A DNA stretch of 35,985 bases from an uncultured Cellvibrionales bacterium (GCA_937864065.1 CALMIC010000029.1:1-35985); one strand, 5' to 3'. Positions 13,897 through 23,645 are shown, counted from the first letter of the stretch. The notes: generated from the letters alone by a model not told the origin. Numbers and translations: made by a program.

Positions 13897-14597
13897 GCCT
13901 GGTGCCAGCCAAGTGGGCGATCGTTCCCGCCGCCGGGATCGGCGCCCGTTTTGCGGCCACCGGCACCCCGAAGCAGTATGCGCGTATCGGCGACCGCACG
14001 GTACTCGAACACAGTGTATCCGCCATGCTGGCCTGTGACATGGCAGGTGTTGTGATCGCAGTGCATCCCGAGGACACGCAGGCCCGGCACTTGCCATTCC
14101 TGCAGCATCCTGCGATACGGTTTGTCACCGGGGGTGCCGAGCGCGCTGACTCTGTGCTGCAGGCAATGTTGTCTTTGCAGGGGCCGGCGCAAGCCGATGA
14201 CTGGGTGCTGGTGCACGATGCTGCAAGGCCGTGCCTCCTGCCGGCAGATGTGAAGAATCTGGTTCGGGTGCTGCATGCCGATGCTGTCGGCGGCATTCTG
14301 GCGGTGCCGGCAATCGACACGTTGAAAAAAGTGGGCGGCGATACCATCGAACAGACGGTTGACCGTTCACAGATCTGGCAGGCACAAACGCCACAGATGT
14401 TTCGCTATGGACTGTTGTTGCAATCCCTGCAAGCCGCACTGGTCTCCGGCCAGCCGGTGACGGATGAGGCCTCAGCCATCGAGGCGAGAGGGTATCCGGT
14501 AAAAGTGGTGGAAGGTTCACGCAGCAATATCAAGGTCACATATCCGCAGGATCTGGCACTCGCCGCCTTTTTCCTGCAGCAGGAGGGCAGGGCATGA
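13893..14597 (+). CDS. ispD: 2-C-methyl-D-erythritol 4-phosphate cytidylyltransferase
   Basis: [56 protein letters not shown]; adjacent to ispF. Confidence 0.95.
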   Translation: MSLVPAKWAIVPAAGIGARFAATGTPKQYARIGDRTVLEHSVSAMLACDMAGVVIAVHPEDTQARHLPFLQHPAIRFVTGGAERADSVLQAMLSLQGPAQADDWVLVHDAARPCLLPADVKNLVRVLHADAVGGILAVPAIDTLKKVGGDTIEQTVDRSQIWQAQTPQMFRYGLLLQSLQAALVSGQPVTDEASAIEARGYPVKVVEGSRSNIKVTYPQDLALAAFFLQQEGRA

Positions 14598-15073
14598 CAT
14601 TCCGTATCGGCCAGGGTTATGACGTGCACCGTTTCGGTCCCGGTGATCATGTGATGTTGTGCGGCGTGGCTGTGCCGCACGATCAGGGATTCGTTGCCCA
14701 TTCTGATGGCGATGTCGCCATCCATGCGCTGTGCGATGCCCTGCTGGGTGCGCTGGCCCTCGGCGATATCGGCCAGCATTTTCCGGACACGGATGCCGCC
14801 TACAAGGGTGCGGACAGCACGCTGTTGTTGCGGCATGTCTACGGGTTGGTGTGCCAGCGAGGCTGGCAACTCGGCAATGCCGACATCACGATCATTGCCC
14901 AGGCACCCAAAGTCCTGCCTTATCGCCAGCAGATGCAGCAGCGGTTGGCGGGAGTGATGGAAGTCGATCTCGACCGTATCAGTGTCAAAGCCACCACCAC
15001 AGAAAAACTCGGCTTTGAAGGGCGCAAGGAAGGTGTGGCGGCACAGGCCGTCGTGCTGTTGCAGCAGGCCTGA
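14594..15073 (+). CDS. ispF: 2-C-methyl-D-erythritol 2,4-cyclodiphosphate synthase
   Basis: [61 protein letters not shown]. Confidence 0.97.
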   Translation: MTFRIGQGYDVHRFGPGDHVMLCGVAVPHDQGFVAHSDGDVAIHALCDALLGALALGDIGQHFPDTDAAYKGADSTLLLRHVYGLVCQRGWQLGNADITIIAQAPKVLPYRQQMQQRLAGVMEVDLDRISVKATTTEKLGFEGRKEGVAAQAVVLLQQA

Positions 15074-15076
15074 CAC

Positions 15077-16045
15077 TTGTCGCTGCAGTTCGGACTTGAT
15101 TTCCCCCGCGCCTGGCCGAACCTTGATGCCAGGGCCGCATTCCGCAGTGAGCCGGAAGATTTTTTCGTCGATGAAAAGCTGGGGTTTGCCCTGGCTGGTG
15201 ATGGTGAGCACCTGTGCCTGCATATCGAGAAGCGGCAGCAGAATACCGTTGCCGTGGCGAAGCAGTTGGCCGAACAGGCCGGGTTGCGGCAGATGGATGT
15301 CGGCTATTGCGGCCTGAAGGATCGCCACGCCGTGACGCGCCAGTGGTTTTCCCTCTACTTGGGGCAGCGTGAACTCGACTGGCAAAGCTTGCGGCTGGAT
15401 GGCTGCACCATCCTCGCTGCCGGCCGCCATGACAGAAAGCTGCGTCCAGGCCAGCACACCGGCAACCGCTTCGTGATTCGCCTGCGCAATGTCGAGGGCG
15501 ACTTGCCGGAACTCGAGCAGCGCTGGTATGAGATCGCCGGGATGGGCGTGCCGAATTATTTCGGCGAGCAGCGCTTTGGCCGTGGCGGCAGCAACCTGCT
15601 GCGCGCCAGCGAATTGTTGCCGTTACATGCCCGCCAGTGGCGCGAAAGGAAAAACCAGTTTGCGGTTTCTGCCATTCGCGCATGGCTTTTCAATGCTGTG
15701 CTGGCTGACCGTGTGCAGGCGGGCGACTGGCGCGAAGCCGTTGCCGGTGAACCGCAACCGCTCGCCAGTGGACCGCTGTGGGGTCGTGGCCGGCCACTCA
15801 GCAGTGACGCTTTGCGTGAGCGGGAAGACAGGCTGCTGGCTCCTTATGCCGCATTCTGCGAAAAACTGGAGCACGTCGGCTTGCAGCAGGAGCGGCGCCC
15901 GCTGTTGCTGCTGCCGGCGGATGCCTCTGCCTGTCGCGAGGGGAATGACTGGGTGCTGGGTTTTTCCCTGCCGCCAGGGACTTATGCCACGGCCGTGCTG
16001 CGGGAGTTGCTGGCGCTGGAATCCCCGCAAAACCACAACCGGTAG
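15077..16045 (+). CDS. truD: tRNA pseudouridine(13) synthase
   Basis: GYCGLKDRHAVTRQWFSL, PNYFGEQRFGRGGSNL motifs; TTG start 4 nt after ispF. Confidence 0.95.
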   Translation: MSLQFGLDFPRAWPNLDARAAFRSEPEDFFVDEKLGFALAGDGEHLCLHIEKRQQNTVAVAKQLAEQAGLRQMDVGYCGLKDRHAVTRQWFSLYLGQRELDWQSLRLDGCTILAAGRHDRKLRPGQHTGNRFVIRLRNVEGDLPELEQRWYEIAGMGVPNYFGEQRFGRGGSNLLRASELLPLHARQWRERKNQFAVSAIRAWLFNAVLADRVQAGDWREAVAGEPQPLASGPLWGRGRPLSSDALREREDRLLAPYAAFCEKLEHVGLQQERRPLLLLPADASACREGNDWVLGFSLPPGTYATAVLRELLALESPQNHNR

Positions 16046-16115
16046 TGTCTGGTGAATCTAGGCGACCCACAGCTTGTGATATAGTTCCCTTACTTTTAGG
16101 ACGGTGGGGGACGCT

Positions 16116-16784
16116 GTGAACAGGTTCGATCTCGATGGTATTGGCATGACGTCGCGCCGTACGCGCGATCGTCTCATCGAGCGCTTGATGGATCAGGGCA
16201 TCAGCAACTTCCATGTGATCAACGCCATTCGCGAAACCCCACGGCATATTTTCGTTGATGAAGCCCTCGCACACCGGGCTTATGAAGATGATGCGCTGCC
16301 GATTGGCTTCAACCAGACCTTGTCGCAGCCGTACACGGTAGCCCGTATGTCGGAGTTGCTGCTGTCGCGCGGCCCGCGCACACGCGTACTCGAAATCGGT
16401 ACGGGCTCCGGTTACCAGACGGCGATCCTGGCCCAGTTGGCCAGCAAGGTCTACAGCATTGAGCGCATAGAGCCTCTGCTCGACAAGGCGCGCCAGCGCA
16501 TGCGCTTGCTGGGCCATGACAATGTGTTCCTGCGCCACGCAGATGGTGCGATAGGCTGGGAAGAAGCCGGGCCTTTCGATGCCATCCTGTCTGCTGCAGC
16601 CCCGGTGCAGATACCGCCCAGGTTGCTGGAACAGCTGGCGCCCGGCGGTGTGCTGGTCAGCCCGGTGGGCGGCGACGAACAGCATCTGGTGATGGTCTAC
16701 CGCGACCCGGAAACAGGGGACTATGAGCAGCAGGACATCGAGCCCGCACGGTTTGTGCCTTTCGTTCGCGGCGTGATGCGCTGA
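16116..16784 (+). CDS. pcm: Protein-L-isoaspartate O-methyltransferase
   Basis: MTSRRTRDRLIERLMDQGI, RHIFVDEALAHRAYEDDALPIGFNQTLSQPYTVARM, VLEIGTGSGYQTAILA. GTG start at 16116 assumed; the track uses an upstream GTG at 16104. Confidence 0.94.
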   Translation: MNRFDLDGIGMTSRRTRDRLIERLMDQGISNFHVINAIRETPRHIFVDEALAHRAYEDDALPIGFNQTLSQPYTVARMSELLLSRGPRTRVLEIGTGSGYQTAILAQLASKVYSIERIEPLLDKARQRMRLLGHDNVFLRHADGAIGWEEAGPFDAILSAAAPVQIPPRLLEQLAPGGVLVSPVGGDEQHLVMVYRDPETGDYEQQDIEPARFVPFVRGVMR

Positions 16785-16871
16785 CCCCATCATCCCGACC
16801 GGGTGTCGGCAGGGCTTAGATTTTTTTGGCATAGCCGCCTGGCGCTAATTCAGATTGTTAATGGGGATAAC

Positions 16872-17765
16872 ATGGTTTTGTTGCGTGGAACACTTTTGCG
16901 GCAGCTGTCTCGTTGGGCTTGCCTCGCCGGCATCCTGGCGCTGCCGGCTATGGTTGTCGGTTGCAAGGGCAATGACCGGCTGGCCCCGATCGAACAGTTT
17001 GACCAGCCGCCGGCCATCAAGCTGAACCACCACACGGTTTCCCGCGGCGACACCCTTTACTCGATCGCCTGGCGGTACGGCATGGACTACCACCAGTTGG
17101 CCAGGCTGAACACGATCAACCCGCCTTACACGATCTATGTCGGGCAAAAGCTGGCCATCAGCGACGATTCATCTGGCGCGCGCAGTGGCCGTTATGTGAC
17201 CACCGTGTCGCCGGGGACAGAGATAGTCGCTGTGCCGGATAGCGGAACCGGTGGTGTGACCGAGGTCGGTGGTGTTACCGAGGTCACTCCGGTGGATGCA
17301 GTCCGTGAGCCGCCGGCGCTGCCCCAGCCCGAAACCGTGAAACCTGTTGCGGAACAATCTGTGGAACGTATGCCGGCAGCGGCAGCCACCGACGGTGGTA
17401 GCTGGCGCTGGCCTGCCAGCGGACGTGTGCTGCAGACGTTCCTGGCAACGGATCCCTTGCGCAAGGGGATTGATATCGAGGGCAAGTTGGGTGAGCCTGT
17501 GCTGGCAGCAAGTGCGGGCAGTGTGGTTTATGCCGGTAGTGGGTTGGCAGGTTATGGCCAACTGGTGATCGTGAAGCACGACGAGCAGTTCCTCAGCGCC
17601 TATGGCCACAACAGTGTCCTGCTGGTGAAAGAGGGCGATACTGTTCGCGGGGGGCAGAAGATCGCCGAGATCGGATCCAGTGGCACGGACAGCAACAAGC
17701 TGCATTTTGAAATTCGGCGCAATGGCAAACCGGTTGATCCGTTGCAGTACCTGCCAAAACGATAA
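16872..17765 (+). CDS. nlpD: LysM/M23-domain murein hydrolase activator lipoprotein NlpD
   Basis: Lipobox [10 protein letters not shown], LysM domain ([27 protein letters not shown]), C-terminal M23-like domain ([44 protein letters not shown]); precedes rpoS. Confidence 0.94.
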   Translation: MVLLRGTLLRQLSRWACLAGILALPAMVVGCKGNDRLAPIEQFDQPPAIKLNHHTVSRGDTLYSIAWRYGMDYHQLARLNTINPPYTIYVGQKLAISDDSSGARSGRYVTTVSPGTEIVAVPDSGTGGVTEVGGVTEVTPVDAVREPPALPQPETVKPVAEQSVERMPAAAATDGGSWRWPASGRVLQTFLATDPLRKGIDIEGKLGEPVLAASAGSVVYAGSGLAGYGQLVIVKHDEQFLSAYGHNSVLLVKEGDTVRGGQKIAEIGSSGTDSNKLHFEIRRNGKPVDPLQYLPKR

Positions 17766-17872
17766 GCAAGACCGGACAGTATCTTTCTTGGCCATGGGAA
17801 GGGGAAATGGAAGCAGCGGCGGCAATCCCGTCACTGCGTTATGGACAATTTCCTGCAAGGAGGACTCCGGCC

Positions 17873-18898
17873 ATGAACCTGATCAACAACGACACCGGCG
17901 AGGGATTGCTGGAACAAGATGACACGGCACTGTGCCTGTCAAGCGGATATGCACTGGAAGCAGCCGACGAATTGCTGGCAATGGATGATGCCAGCCATGA
18001 CGATACCATTCACGAAGAAGCATCTGTTGCCATCAGTCGCCAACCCTGCGACAGGATGTTTTCTCCCGGCCCTGACCCTACCCAGCGCTACCTGGCAGAA
18101 ATCGGTTACTCGCCGTTGCTGACTGCAGAGGAAGAGGTGCACTTTGCGCGCCTGGCGCTGCTGGGCAATGAAGCGGCGCGATGTCGCATGATCGTGAGCA
18201 ACTTGCGGCTGGTGGTTAGGATCGCCCGGCGCTATCTCAATCGCGGCTTGCCGCTGCTGGATCTGATCGAGGAGGGCAACCTCGGCCTTATCCATGCCGT
18301 GGAGAAGTTTGATCCGGAGCGCGGTTTCCGTTTTTCGACCTATGCCACCTGGTGGATCCGCCAGACGATTGAGCGGGCATTGATGAGCCAGACCCGCACC
18401 ATACGCCTGCCTGTGCATGTCGTGAAGGAGCTCAATGCCTGCCTGCGCGCAGCGCGTGAGCTGGCGCAGAAAATCGACCATGAGCCGTCGCCAGAGGATA
18501 TTGCCCGTTTGTTGCAGAAGCCGGTGTCAGATGTCCAGCACCTGCTCGGACTGAATGAGCGCATCACATCGACTGATCTGCCGCTGGGCGAGGATGCCGG
18601 CAAGACGCTGGCCGAGACCATTCCTGATCCGGTGGTCGGTGACCCGTCAGCATTACTGCAGGAGAGAGACCTGCATGGCCACCTGGAACAGTGGATCGCC
18701 ACTCTCGGTGAACGCCAGCAGCAAGTGCTCTGCCGTCGCTTCGGCCTGCAGGGCTATGAGGCCGGTACGCTCGAGGAAGTCGGTGCGGCGGTTGGCCTCA
18801 CCCGTGAACGGGTAAGGCAGATCCAGGTGGAGGCCCTGCGCCAGTTGCGGCAGCTGATGGAGCGCGAAGGGCTTGATGGTGCGGCAGTCTTGCAGTGA
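17873..18898 (+). CDS. rpoS: RNA polymerase sigma factor RpoS
   Basis: [86 protein letters not shown], and C-terminal region 4. ATG 17873 follows an AAGGAGGA RBS; located after nlpD. Confidence 0.96.
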   Translation: MNLINNDTGEGLLEQDDTALCLSSGYALEAADELLAMDDASHDDTIHEEASVAISRQPCDRMFSPGPDPTQRYLAEIGYSPLLTAEEEVHFARLALLGNEAARCRMIVSNLRLVVRIARRYLNRGLPLLDLIEEGNLGLIHAVEKFDPERGFRFSTYATWWIRQTIERALMSQTRTIRLPVHVVKELNACLRAARELAQKIDHEPSPEDIARLLQKPVSDVQHLLGLNERITSTDLPLGEDAGKTLAETIPDPVVGDPSALLQERDLHGHLEQWIATLGERQQQVLCRRFGLQGYEAGTLEEVGAAVGLTRERVRQIQVEALRQLRQLMEREGLDGAAVLQ

Positions 18899-19999
18899 TC
18901 AGCGTGGCGTGGCCATTGCCTGCCTGATTGACTGTAGCCCTTTCGGGCTGGCCTCAAATACACCGTGCTCGGTAATGAGGCCAGTCACCAGCCGGGCAGG
19001 CGTCACATCAAACGCATAGTTTGCCGCCCGCGAATGCGCCGGCGTCACCCGCACGTTGCCTATGGATCCGGTATCGGCATGGATGCCCTGCACATGGGTC
19101 AGCTCAAAGCTGTCTCGCTCCTCGATCGGGATTTCCCTGATGCCGTCTCGCACCGTCCAGTCAATCGTTGACGTGGGCAATGCAACGTAGAAAGGAATGC
19201 TGTTGTCCCTGGCGGCCAGCGCCTTCAGGTAGGTGCCGATCTTGTTGCAGACGTCGCCTTGTGTGGTCGTGCGGTCAGTGCCGACGATGCAGAGGTCAAC
19301 CAGTCCGTGCTGCATCAGGTGTCCGCCTGTGTTGTCTGCAATATAGGTGTGCGGAACACCTGCCTGCTGCAGTTCCCATGCAGTCAGTGCCCCCTGGTTG
19401 CGCGGACGGGTTTCATCGACCCAGACATGGACAGGAATGCCTGCCAGGTGTGCCTTGTAAATTGGCGCCAGTGCAGTTCCCCAGTCAACGGTCGCAATCC
19501 AGCCGGCATTGCAGTGCGTGAGGATATTCACGACATTGCCTGATTTTTTCTCGTGCATGAGATGTATCAGTTCCAGGCCGTGATCGCCGATGCGTGAGCA
19601 GGTGCCGGCATCCTCATCGCAGATTCGCATGGCTTCCTGCAGCGCTACTGCAGCCTTGTCTTTATTTTCGCATTGAGCGATGGCCTGCCGCACACGCTCT
19701 ACGGCCCAGCGCAGGTTGATGGCTGTGGGGCGAGTGGCAACCAGTTGTGCAGCGGCTGATTCCTCATGCGCAGGAGATGGGTCGCTGCGCAAGGCGAAGT
19801 ACATGCCGTAAGCTGCACAGGCGCCGATCAGTGGTGCGCCACGGACCTGCATGCTGGCGATCGCGTGACAGACATCGCCTACGCTGTTCAGTTCAAGCAC
19901 TCTCAGCTCATGAGGCAGCAATGTCTGGTCAAAGATGCAGGCAGCATCAGTGTTCGTGTCGTGCCAGATACTGCGGTAGTGTTTGCCATTGATATGCAT
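18899..19999 (-). CDS. mtnA: S-methyl-5-thioribose-1-phosphate isomerase
   Basis: VRGAPLIGACAAYGM, NILTHCNAGWIATVDWGTALAPIY, VDETRPRNQGALTAWEL, IVGTDRTTTQGDVCNKIGTYLKALAA. Confidence 0.95.
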   Translation of the reverse strand: MHINGKHYRSIWHDTNTDAACIFDQTLLPHELRVLELNSVGDVCHAIASMQVRGAPLIGACAAYGMYFALRSDPSPAHEESAAAQLVATRPTAINLRWAVERVRQAIAQCENKDKAAVALQEAMRICDEDAGTCSRIGDHGLELIHLMHEKKSGNVVNILTHCNAGWIATVDWGTALAPIYKAHLAGIPVHVWVDETRPRNQGALTAWELQQAGVPHTYIADNTGGHLMQHGLVDLCIVGTDRTTTQGDVCNKIGTYLKALAARDNSIPFYVALPTSTIDWTVRDGIREIPIEERDSFELTHVQGIHADTGSIGNVRVTPAHSRAANYAFDVTPARLVTGLITEHGVFEASPKGLQSIRQAMATPR

Positions 20000-20038
20000 G
20001 AAATCAGTCTCTTGGATTTTGCCAGGCCAGAATATTGC

Positions 20039-20458
20039 TCAGGGTGAGCCGAGATCCTCAACCGGGACTTCACTGCCGGTGACGGGCGGTGTGCCGGCCG
20101 CCTGTTGCCCGCTCGTTGCAGGGGGGGCGTCTTTTGCGCGCTCACAAATCAGGTAGAGCTCGATGCTTTCTATCCAGCGACGGTGCTTGAAGGTAAATGC
20201 CGCAGTATTGCCAGGTTCGACGCGTGTCTCGCGGCCGCGGTTTTTCTCTTGCTTGTTGTTGTTCATGACTGCATCGCAAATAATCGCGAAGTTTTCGTGG
20301 TTCACCGCATAAAGGGTGGTGCTGATCTCACCACTCAGGACATGGTAGTTGACCGAAAGTGCATTGAGCTGAGGGAAGACGCGGTAGGCTGGTCCCCCTG
20401 CAAGTGAAGCTGCAGAAACGCAGGTCAGGCAGGCGATGGTCAGCAGCTTCTTGGTCAT
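20039..20458 (-). CDS. Small secreted protein of unknown function
   Basis: N-terminal signal peptide (MTKKLLTIACLTCVSAASLAGG). Same strand as mtnA, 39 bp upstream of it. No family recognised. Confidence 0.65.
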   Translation of the reverse strand: MTKKLLTIACLTCVSAASLAGGPAYRVFPQLNALSVNYHVLSGEISTTLYAVNHENFAIICDAVMNNNKQEKNRGRETRVEPGNTAAFTFKHRRWIESIELYLICERAKDAPPATSGQQAAGTPPVTGSEVPVEDLGSP

Positions 20459-20663
20459 GGGGGCAACCCTAGAGGAATAGCTTAGGCACGGCAGTGTAAA
20501 GGCGAAATTGGCATTGACAAAGATCAGGAAAAAATCTTTTTCCTGCCATACAATGGCGTGGCAAAGGGCGAGTACCTATTGAATCGTCAGTGCGGGTTAT
20601 GCAGTATTGGCTCCCGGTCGGAGGGCCAGCATGGTTTTTGCGGCAACTTTATGAGGAGGCATC

Positions 20664-20837
20664 ATGGCCTACAGAAAGTTTGAGTGTGTCATTTGTGGCT
20701 TTATTTATGATGAAGAAAAAGGGTTGCCGGAAGAGGGCATTGCGCCGGGTACCCGGTGGGAAGATGTGCCGGATGACTGGGAATGCCCGGAGTGTGGTGT
20801 CAGCAAGTATGATTTCGAGATGGTTCAGGCAGCCTGA
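20664..20837 (+). CDS. Rubredoxin (57 aa; not in the supplied ORF track)
   Basis: Hand translation: MAYRKFECVICGFIYDEEKGLPEEGIAPGTRWEDVPDDWECPECGVSKYDFEMVQAA. CxxCG...CPECG iron-binding motifs; GAGGAGG RBS upstream. Confidence 0.95.
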   Translation: MAYRKFECVICGFIYDEEKGLPEEGIAPGTRWEDVPDDWECPECGVSKYDFEMVQAA

Positions 20838-20863
20838 CCCTGGCTCTGGTTCTTGCTTATGGA

Positions 20864-20888
20864 CAAAAGCCGCCTTGAGCGGCTTTTG
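20864..20888 (+). terminator. Rho-independent terminator after rubredoxin
   Basis: Perfect stem CAAAAGCCGC / GCGGCTTTTG with loop CTTGA, T-rich 3' arm. Confidence 0.85.
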
Positions 20889-20935
20889 CCGTTTATGGGA
20901 GTGATGTTAATGAAACAGCCAACGGAGATGAGCCG

Positions 20936-22147
20936 TTGAAGCTCCTGGCCCCTACGGCGCGCTGCCCCAACCCGCGTTCCTATTTCGTGCTGTTGCTGAC
21001 GGTGACCTCCTACGGGGTGGTCAATAACGTCGTTTTCAGCCTGTTGCCCCTGATCGGCATTGAGCTCGGCTTTCGCGCCTCACAGATCACCCTGATTGGC
21101 AGTTGTGCTGCGTTGATGGTGTTCCTGGTCAGTCCCTGGTGGGGACGCAGGAGTGACCAGTGGGGGCGACGCTTGTCGATCCTGATCGGGGTTTGCGGCT
21201 ATTGCTTTTCCGCGCTGCTGCTGGTGCTGCTGTTCAGTCTCAGCCGTTCTGGCAGCTTGTCGAGTGACAGCCTCTATGCCGGGTTATTTGCCAGCCGCTT
21301 GCTACAAGCCTTCCTGATTGCAGCGATGTTGCCGGCGATCACTGCCTATGTCATTGATATCACAACGCCTGAAGAAAGGGCTGTGGGTCTCAGCCAGGCC
21401 GGCGCAGCCCATGGCATCGGTGCCATTGCCGGCCCCTCATTGGTGACCCTGGCGGTCTGGCACCTGTTGGCTCCGCTCTATGTGGCAGTGGCAATAGCCC
21501 TGCTGATTGCGGTGCTGGTTGGGGTGTACCTGGTTGAGCCTGACCGGCATGGTGTGTCCGGCCATTCCGCGCACCACCGGTCTGCTCGGCTGGGATATTT
21601 TGACAGGCGATATCGCGGTTTCCTGCTGGTTGGCATTGTGGTCTACCTGGGTATGGCCGTGTCTACCCAGATGATGGGCTTCTACCTGCCGGCGGTGTTA
21701 CAGCTTGAGGCCGCCAGGGCAGCGGCGCCACTGGGTCTGGTGCAGGGTGCTATGGCTTGTGCCACGGTATTCGGGCAGTTGGTGCTGGTGCAGCGCTTGC
21801 GCTGGGCGCCAATGCGCCTGTTGCGGGCGGGCATACCGGTGATGGCCGCAGGGTTCGTGTTGCTGGCGAGCGCCGCCGGCCTTTACCAGTTGGTCGCTGG
21901 CACCCTGCTGCTGGGGCTGGGTCTCGGGCTTGCCGGGCCAGGATTCTCGGCATCTGTATCGCTGAGTGTTGAGCCTGGGGAGCAGGGGGCAATTGCCGGG
22001 TTCCTGGCAGCATGCCCGGCCTTGGGATATGTGCTGGGGCCGCTGCTGGGCGGTTACCTCTTTGAGTGGCATCCCAGGCTGCCATTCGCCCTGGTTGTTC
22101 TGGCGCTTCTGGCTGTCTGGCCTGTCCTGTCGGCCCGCCGTTCCTGA
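20936..22147 (+). CDS. Major facilitator superfamily transporter
   Basis: About 12 hydrophobic segments; MFS motif-A-like WWGRRSDQWGRRLSILIG. TTG start at 20936. Confidence 0.88.
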   Translation: MKLLAPTARCPNPRSYFVLLLTVTSYGVVNNVVFSLLPLIGIELGFRASQITLIGSCAALMVFLVSPWWGRRSDQWGRRLSILIGVCGYCFSALLLVLLFSLSRSGSLSSDSLYAGLFASRLLQAFLIAAMLPAITAYVIDITTPEERAVGLSQAGAAHGIGAIAGPSLVTLAVWHLLAPLYVAVAIALLIAVLVGVYLVEPDRHGVSGHSAHHRSARLGYFDRRYRGFLLVGIVVYLGMAVSTQMMGFYLPAVLQLEAARAAAPLGLVQGAMACATVFGQLVLVQRLRWAPMRLLRAGIPVMAAGFVLLASAAGLYQLVAGTLLLGLGLGLAGPGFSASVSLSVEPGEQGAIAGFLAACPALGYVLGPLLGGYLFEWHPRLPFALVVLALLAVWPVLSARRS

Positions 22148-22418
22148 TCCGGTTTCCATCCCTTTTGCTGATTCTGTTCCCGGGGTGATCCGGTTTACCT
22201 GTTATGGGTGACAGGGTAATATGCCAATTCACCTGTGGCTGGAGGAAGGCTGGCTGCAGGTGTGGCTACCTAATTAATTACAAGCAAGCAGATTTACGAT
22301 TCATCGTTGATGCTGATAGCAGTACACCCGGCGCGCTTATGCGGGCTTGTCTCCCGGCTTCCCGAAAGGCGGGACAACCGCCTGAAGCTGTCCGTGTGAA
22401 GAATCCAGGGCTTACAGA

Positions 22419-23645
22419 ATGAATAGAAAAACAGTTTCCAGCCGCTTTTTTACTGGTCTCAAATCATTGGTGTTGGTGGCAGTCAGTATGGCGGTATCCT
22501 GGCCTTTGTCGCTGTCCGCACAGGATGCGAATGTAGCCAGCCAATTGCCTTCGATCAAGAGCAAGAAGGCATCCGAGTCACTGTTGCAGGACATTATCCG
22601 CAATGGGGACAGGCTGGTGGCTGTCGGGGAGCGGGGCCACATCATTTATTCCGACAACAATGGCAAAAGCTGGCAGCAGGCTGATGTACCCACACGCGCG
22701 ATGTTGACGGCAGTGTATTTTGTCTCTGCCGAGAAAGGCTGGGCAGTCGGCTATGACGGGCTGGTGCTGAATACCGCTGATGGTGGCAAAACCTGGGCAA
22801 TCCAGCTGGATGGACTGAAATTCACCCGCAAGCGGATGGCAGATACGATCCCTGCGCTGGAAGACAAGATCAAGAGCTTGCAAAAGGACAAGGCTGCGGC
22901 AGAAGAGCAGTTGGCTGAAGCGGAAGCCAATGGTGAGGAAGACCTTACCCCGTACGAAGACCTTGTGGCAGATCTCGATGATCATCTTTCCACATTGGAA
23001 GGTGAGCTGGATGATGCCAAAGCGTCCCTTTCAAATACAGTGGCTAATCCGTTGATGGATGTCTGGTTCAGGGATGCCGACAACGGCTTTGTTGTCGGGG
23101 CTTTTGGTGAATTCCTCAAGACCGAAGATGGCGGGGCAACCTGGGAGAGTGTGGCTGGCAGCCTTGATAACGAAGATCGTCACCACCTGAATGCCGTCGC
23201 AGGGCTGGGTAACCTGATGTATATCGCCGGTGAGTCAGGTTATATCTATCGCAGCGATGATGGTGGTGATACGTGGTCACTGCTTCAGTCACCCGATCCG
23301 GAAAATGGCTCTTTCTTCGCAGTCAATATCATTTCGCCGGATGAGGTGCTGGTTTCTGGATTGCGCGGCGCCATGTATCGCTCCGGCGACCGCGGTAACA
23401 GCTGGAAGCAGATTCCGGAAGACCTGCACAAGAATATGAACAGTGTTTATTTTGCCGGCAATGACACCGTGCTGGCTGTAGGCAATGATGGCGCTTTCTT
23501 GCGTAGCCGGGACGGCGGCCGGACTTTCCTTTCCCATGTGCGCAAGAACAGGCTGACCATAGCTTCGGTCGTGGAAGCGGCGGATGGCAATTACATCCTT
23601 GTTGGCTCCGGCGGTGTCCAGATTGTGGTGCCGGAAAGCCTGTAA
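22419..23645 (+). CDS. Exported YCF48/BNR-like repeat protein with coiled-coil insertion
   Basis: Signal peptide (SLVLVAVSMAVSWPLSLSAQ). Repeated W-blade motifs (SDNNGKSWQQ, TADGGKTWAI, TEDGGATWES, SDDGGDTWSL, SGDRGNSWKQ, SRDGGRTF). Confidence 0.87.
   Translation: MNRKTVSSRFFTGLKSLVLVAVSMAVSWPLSLSAQDANVASQLPSIKSKKASESLLQDIIRNGDRLVAVGERGHIIYSDNNGKSWQQADVPTRAMLTAVYFVSAEKGWAVGYDGLVLNTADGGKTWAIQLDGLKFTRKRMADTIPALEDKIKSLQKDKAAAEEQLAEAEANGEEDLTPYEDLVADLDDHLSTLEGELDDAKASLSNTVANPLMDVWFRDADNGFVVGAFGEFLKTEDGGATWESVAGSLDNEDRHHLNAVAGLGNLMYIAGESGYIYRSDDGGDTWSLLQSPDPENGSFFAVNIISPDEVLVSGLRGAMYRSGDRGNSWKQIPEDLHKNMNSVYFAGNDTVLAVGNDGAFLRSRDGGRTFLSHVRKNRLTIASVVEAADGNYILVGSGGVQIVVPESL

Noticed and set aside
14405-15457. 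350-aa minus-strand ORF over ispD/ispF/truD
   Set aside because: Opposite to three well-supported genes; no motifs.
15798-16832. 344-aa minus-strand ORF over truD/pcm, considered as a replacement in the surE slot
   Set aside because: Lies antisense to truD and pcm and has no SurE-like or other recognisable motif.
17230-17295. Short tandem repeat (GGTGTGACCGAGGTCGGTGGTGTTACCGAGGTC) in nlpD
   Set aside because: Just a two-copy GVTEV repeat in the flexible linker between LysM and M23 domains.
22204-22422. 72-aa ORF in the gap before the YCF48-like gene
   Set aside because: No RBS or motif and overlaps the start of the real gene; the region is better explained as a leader with stem-loops.
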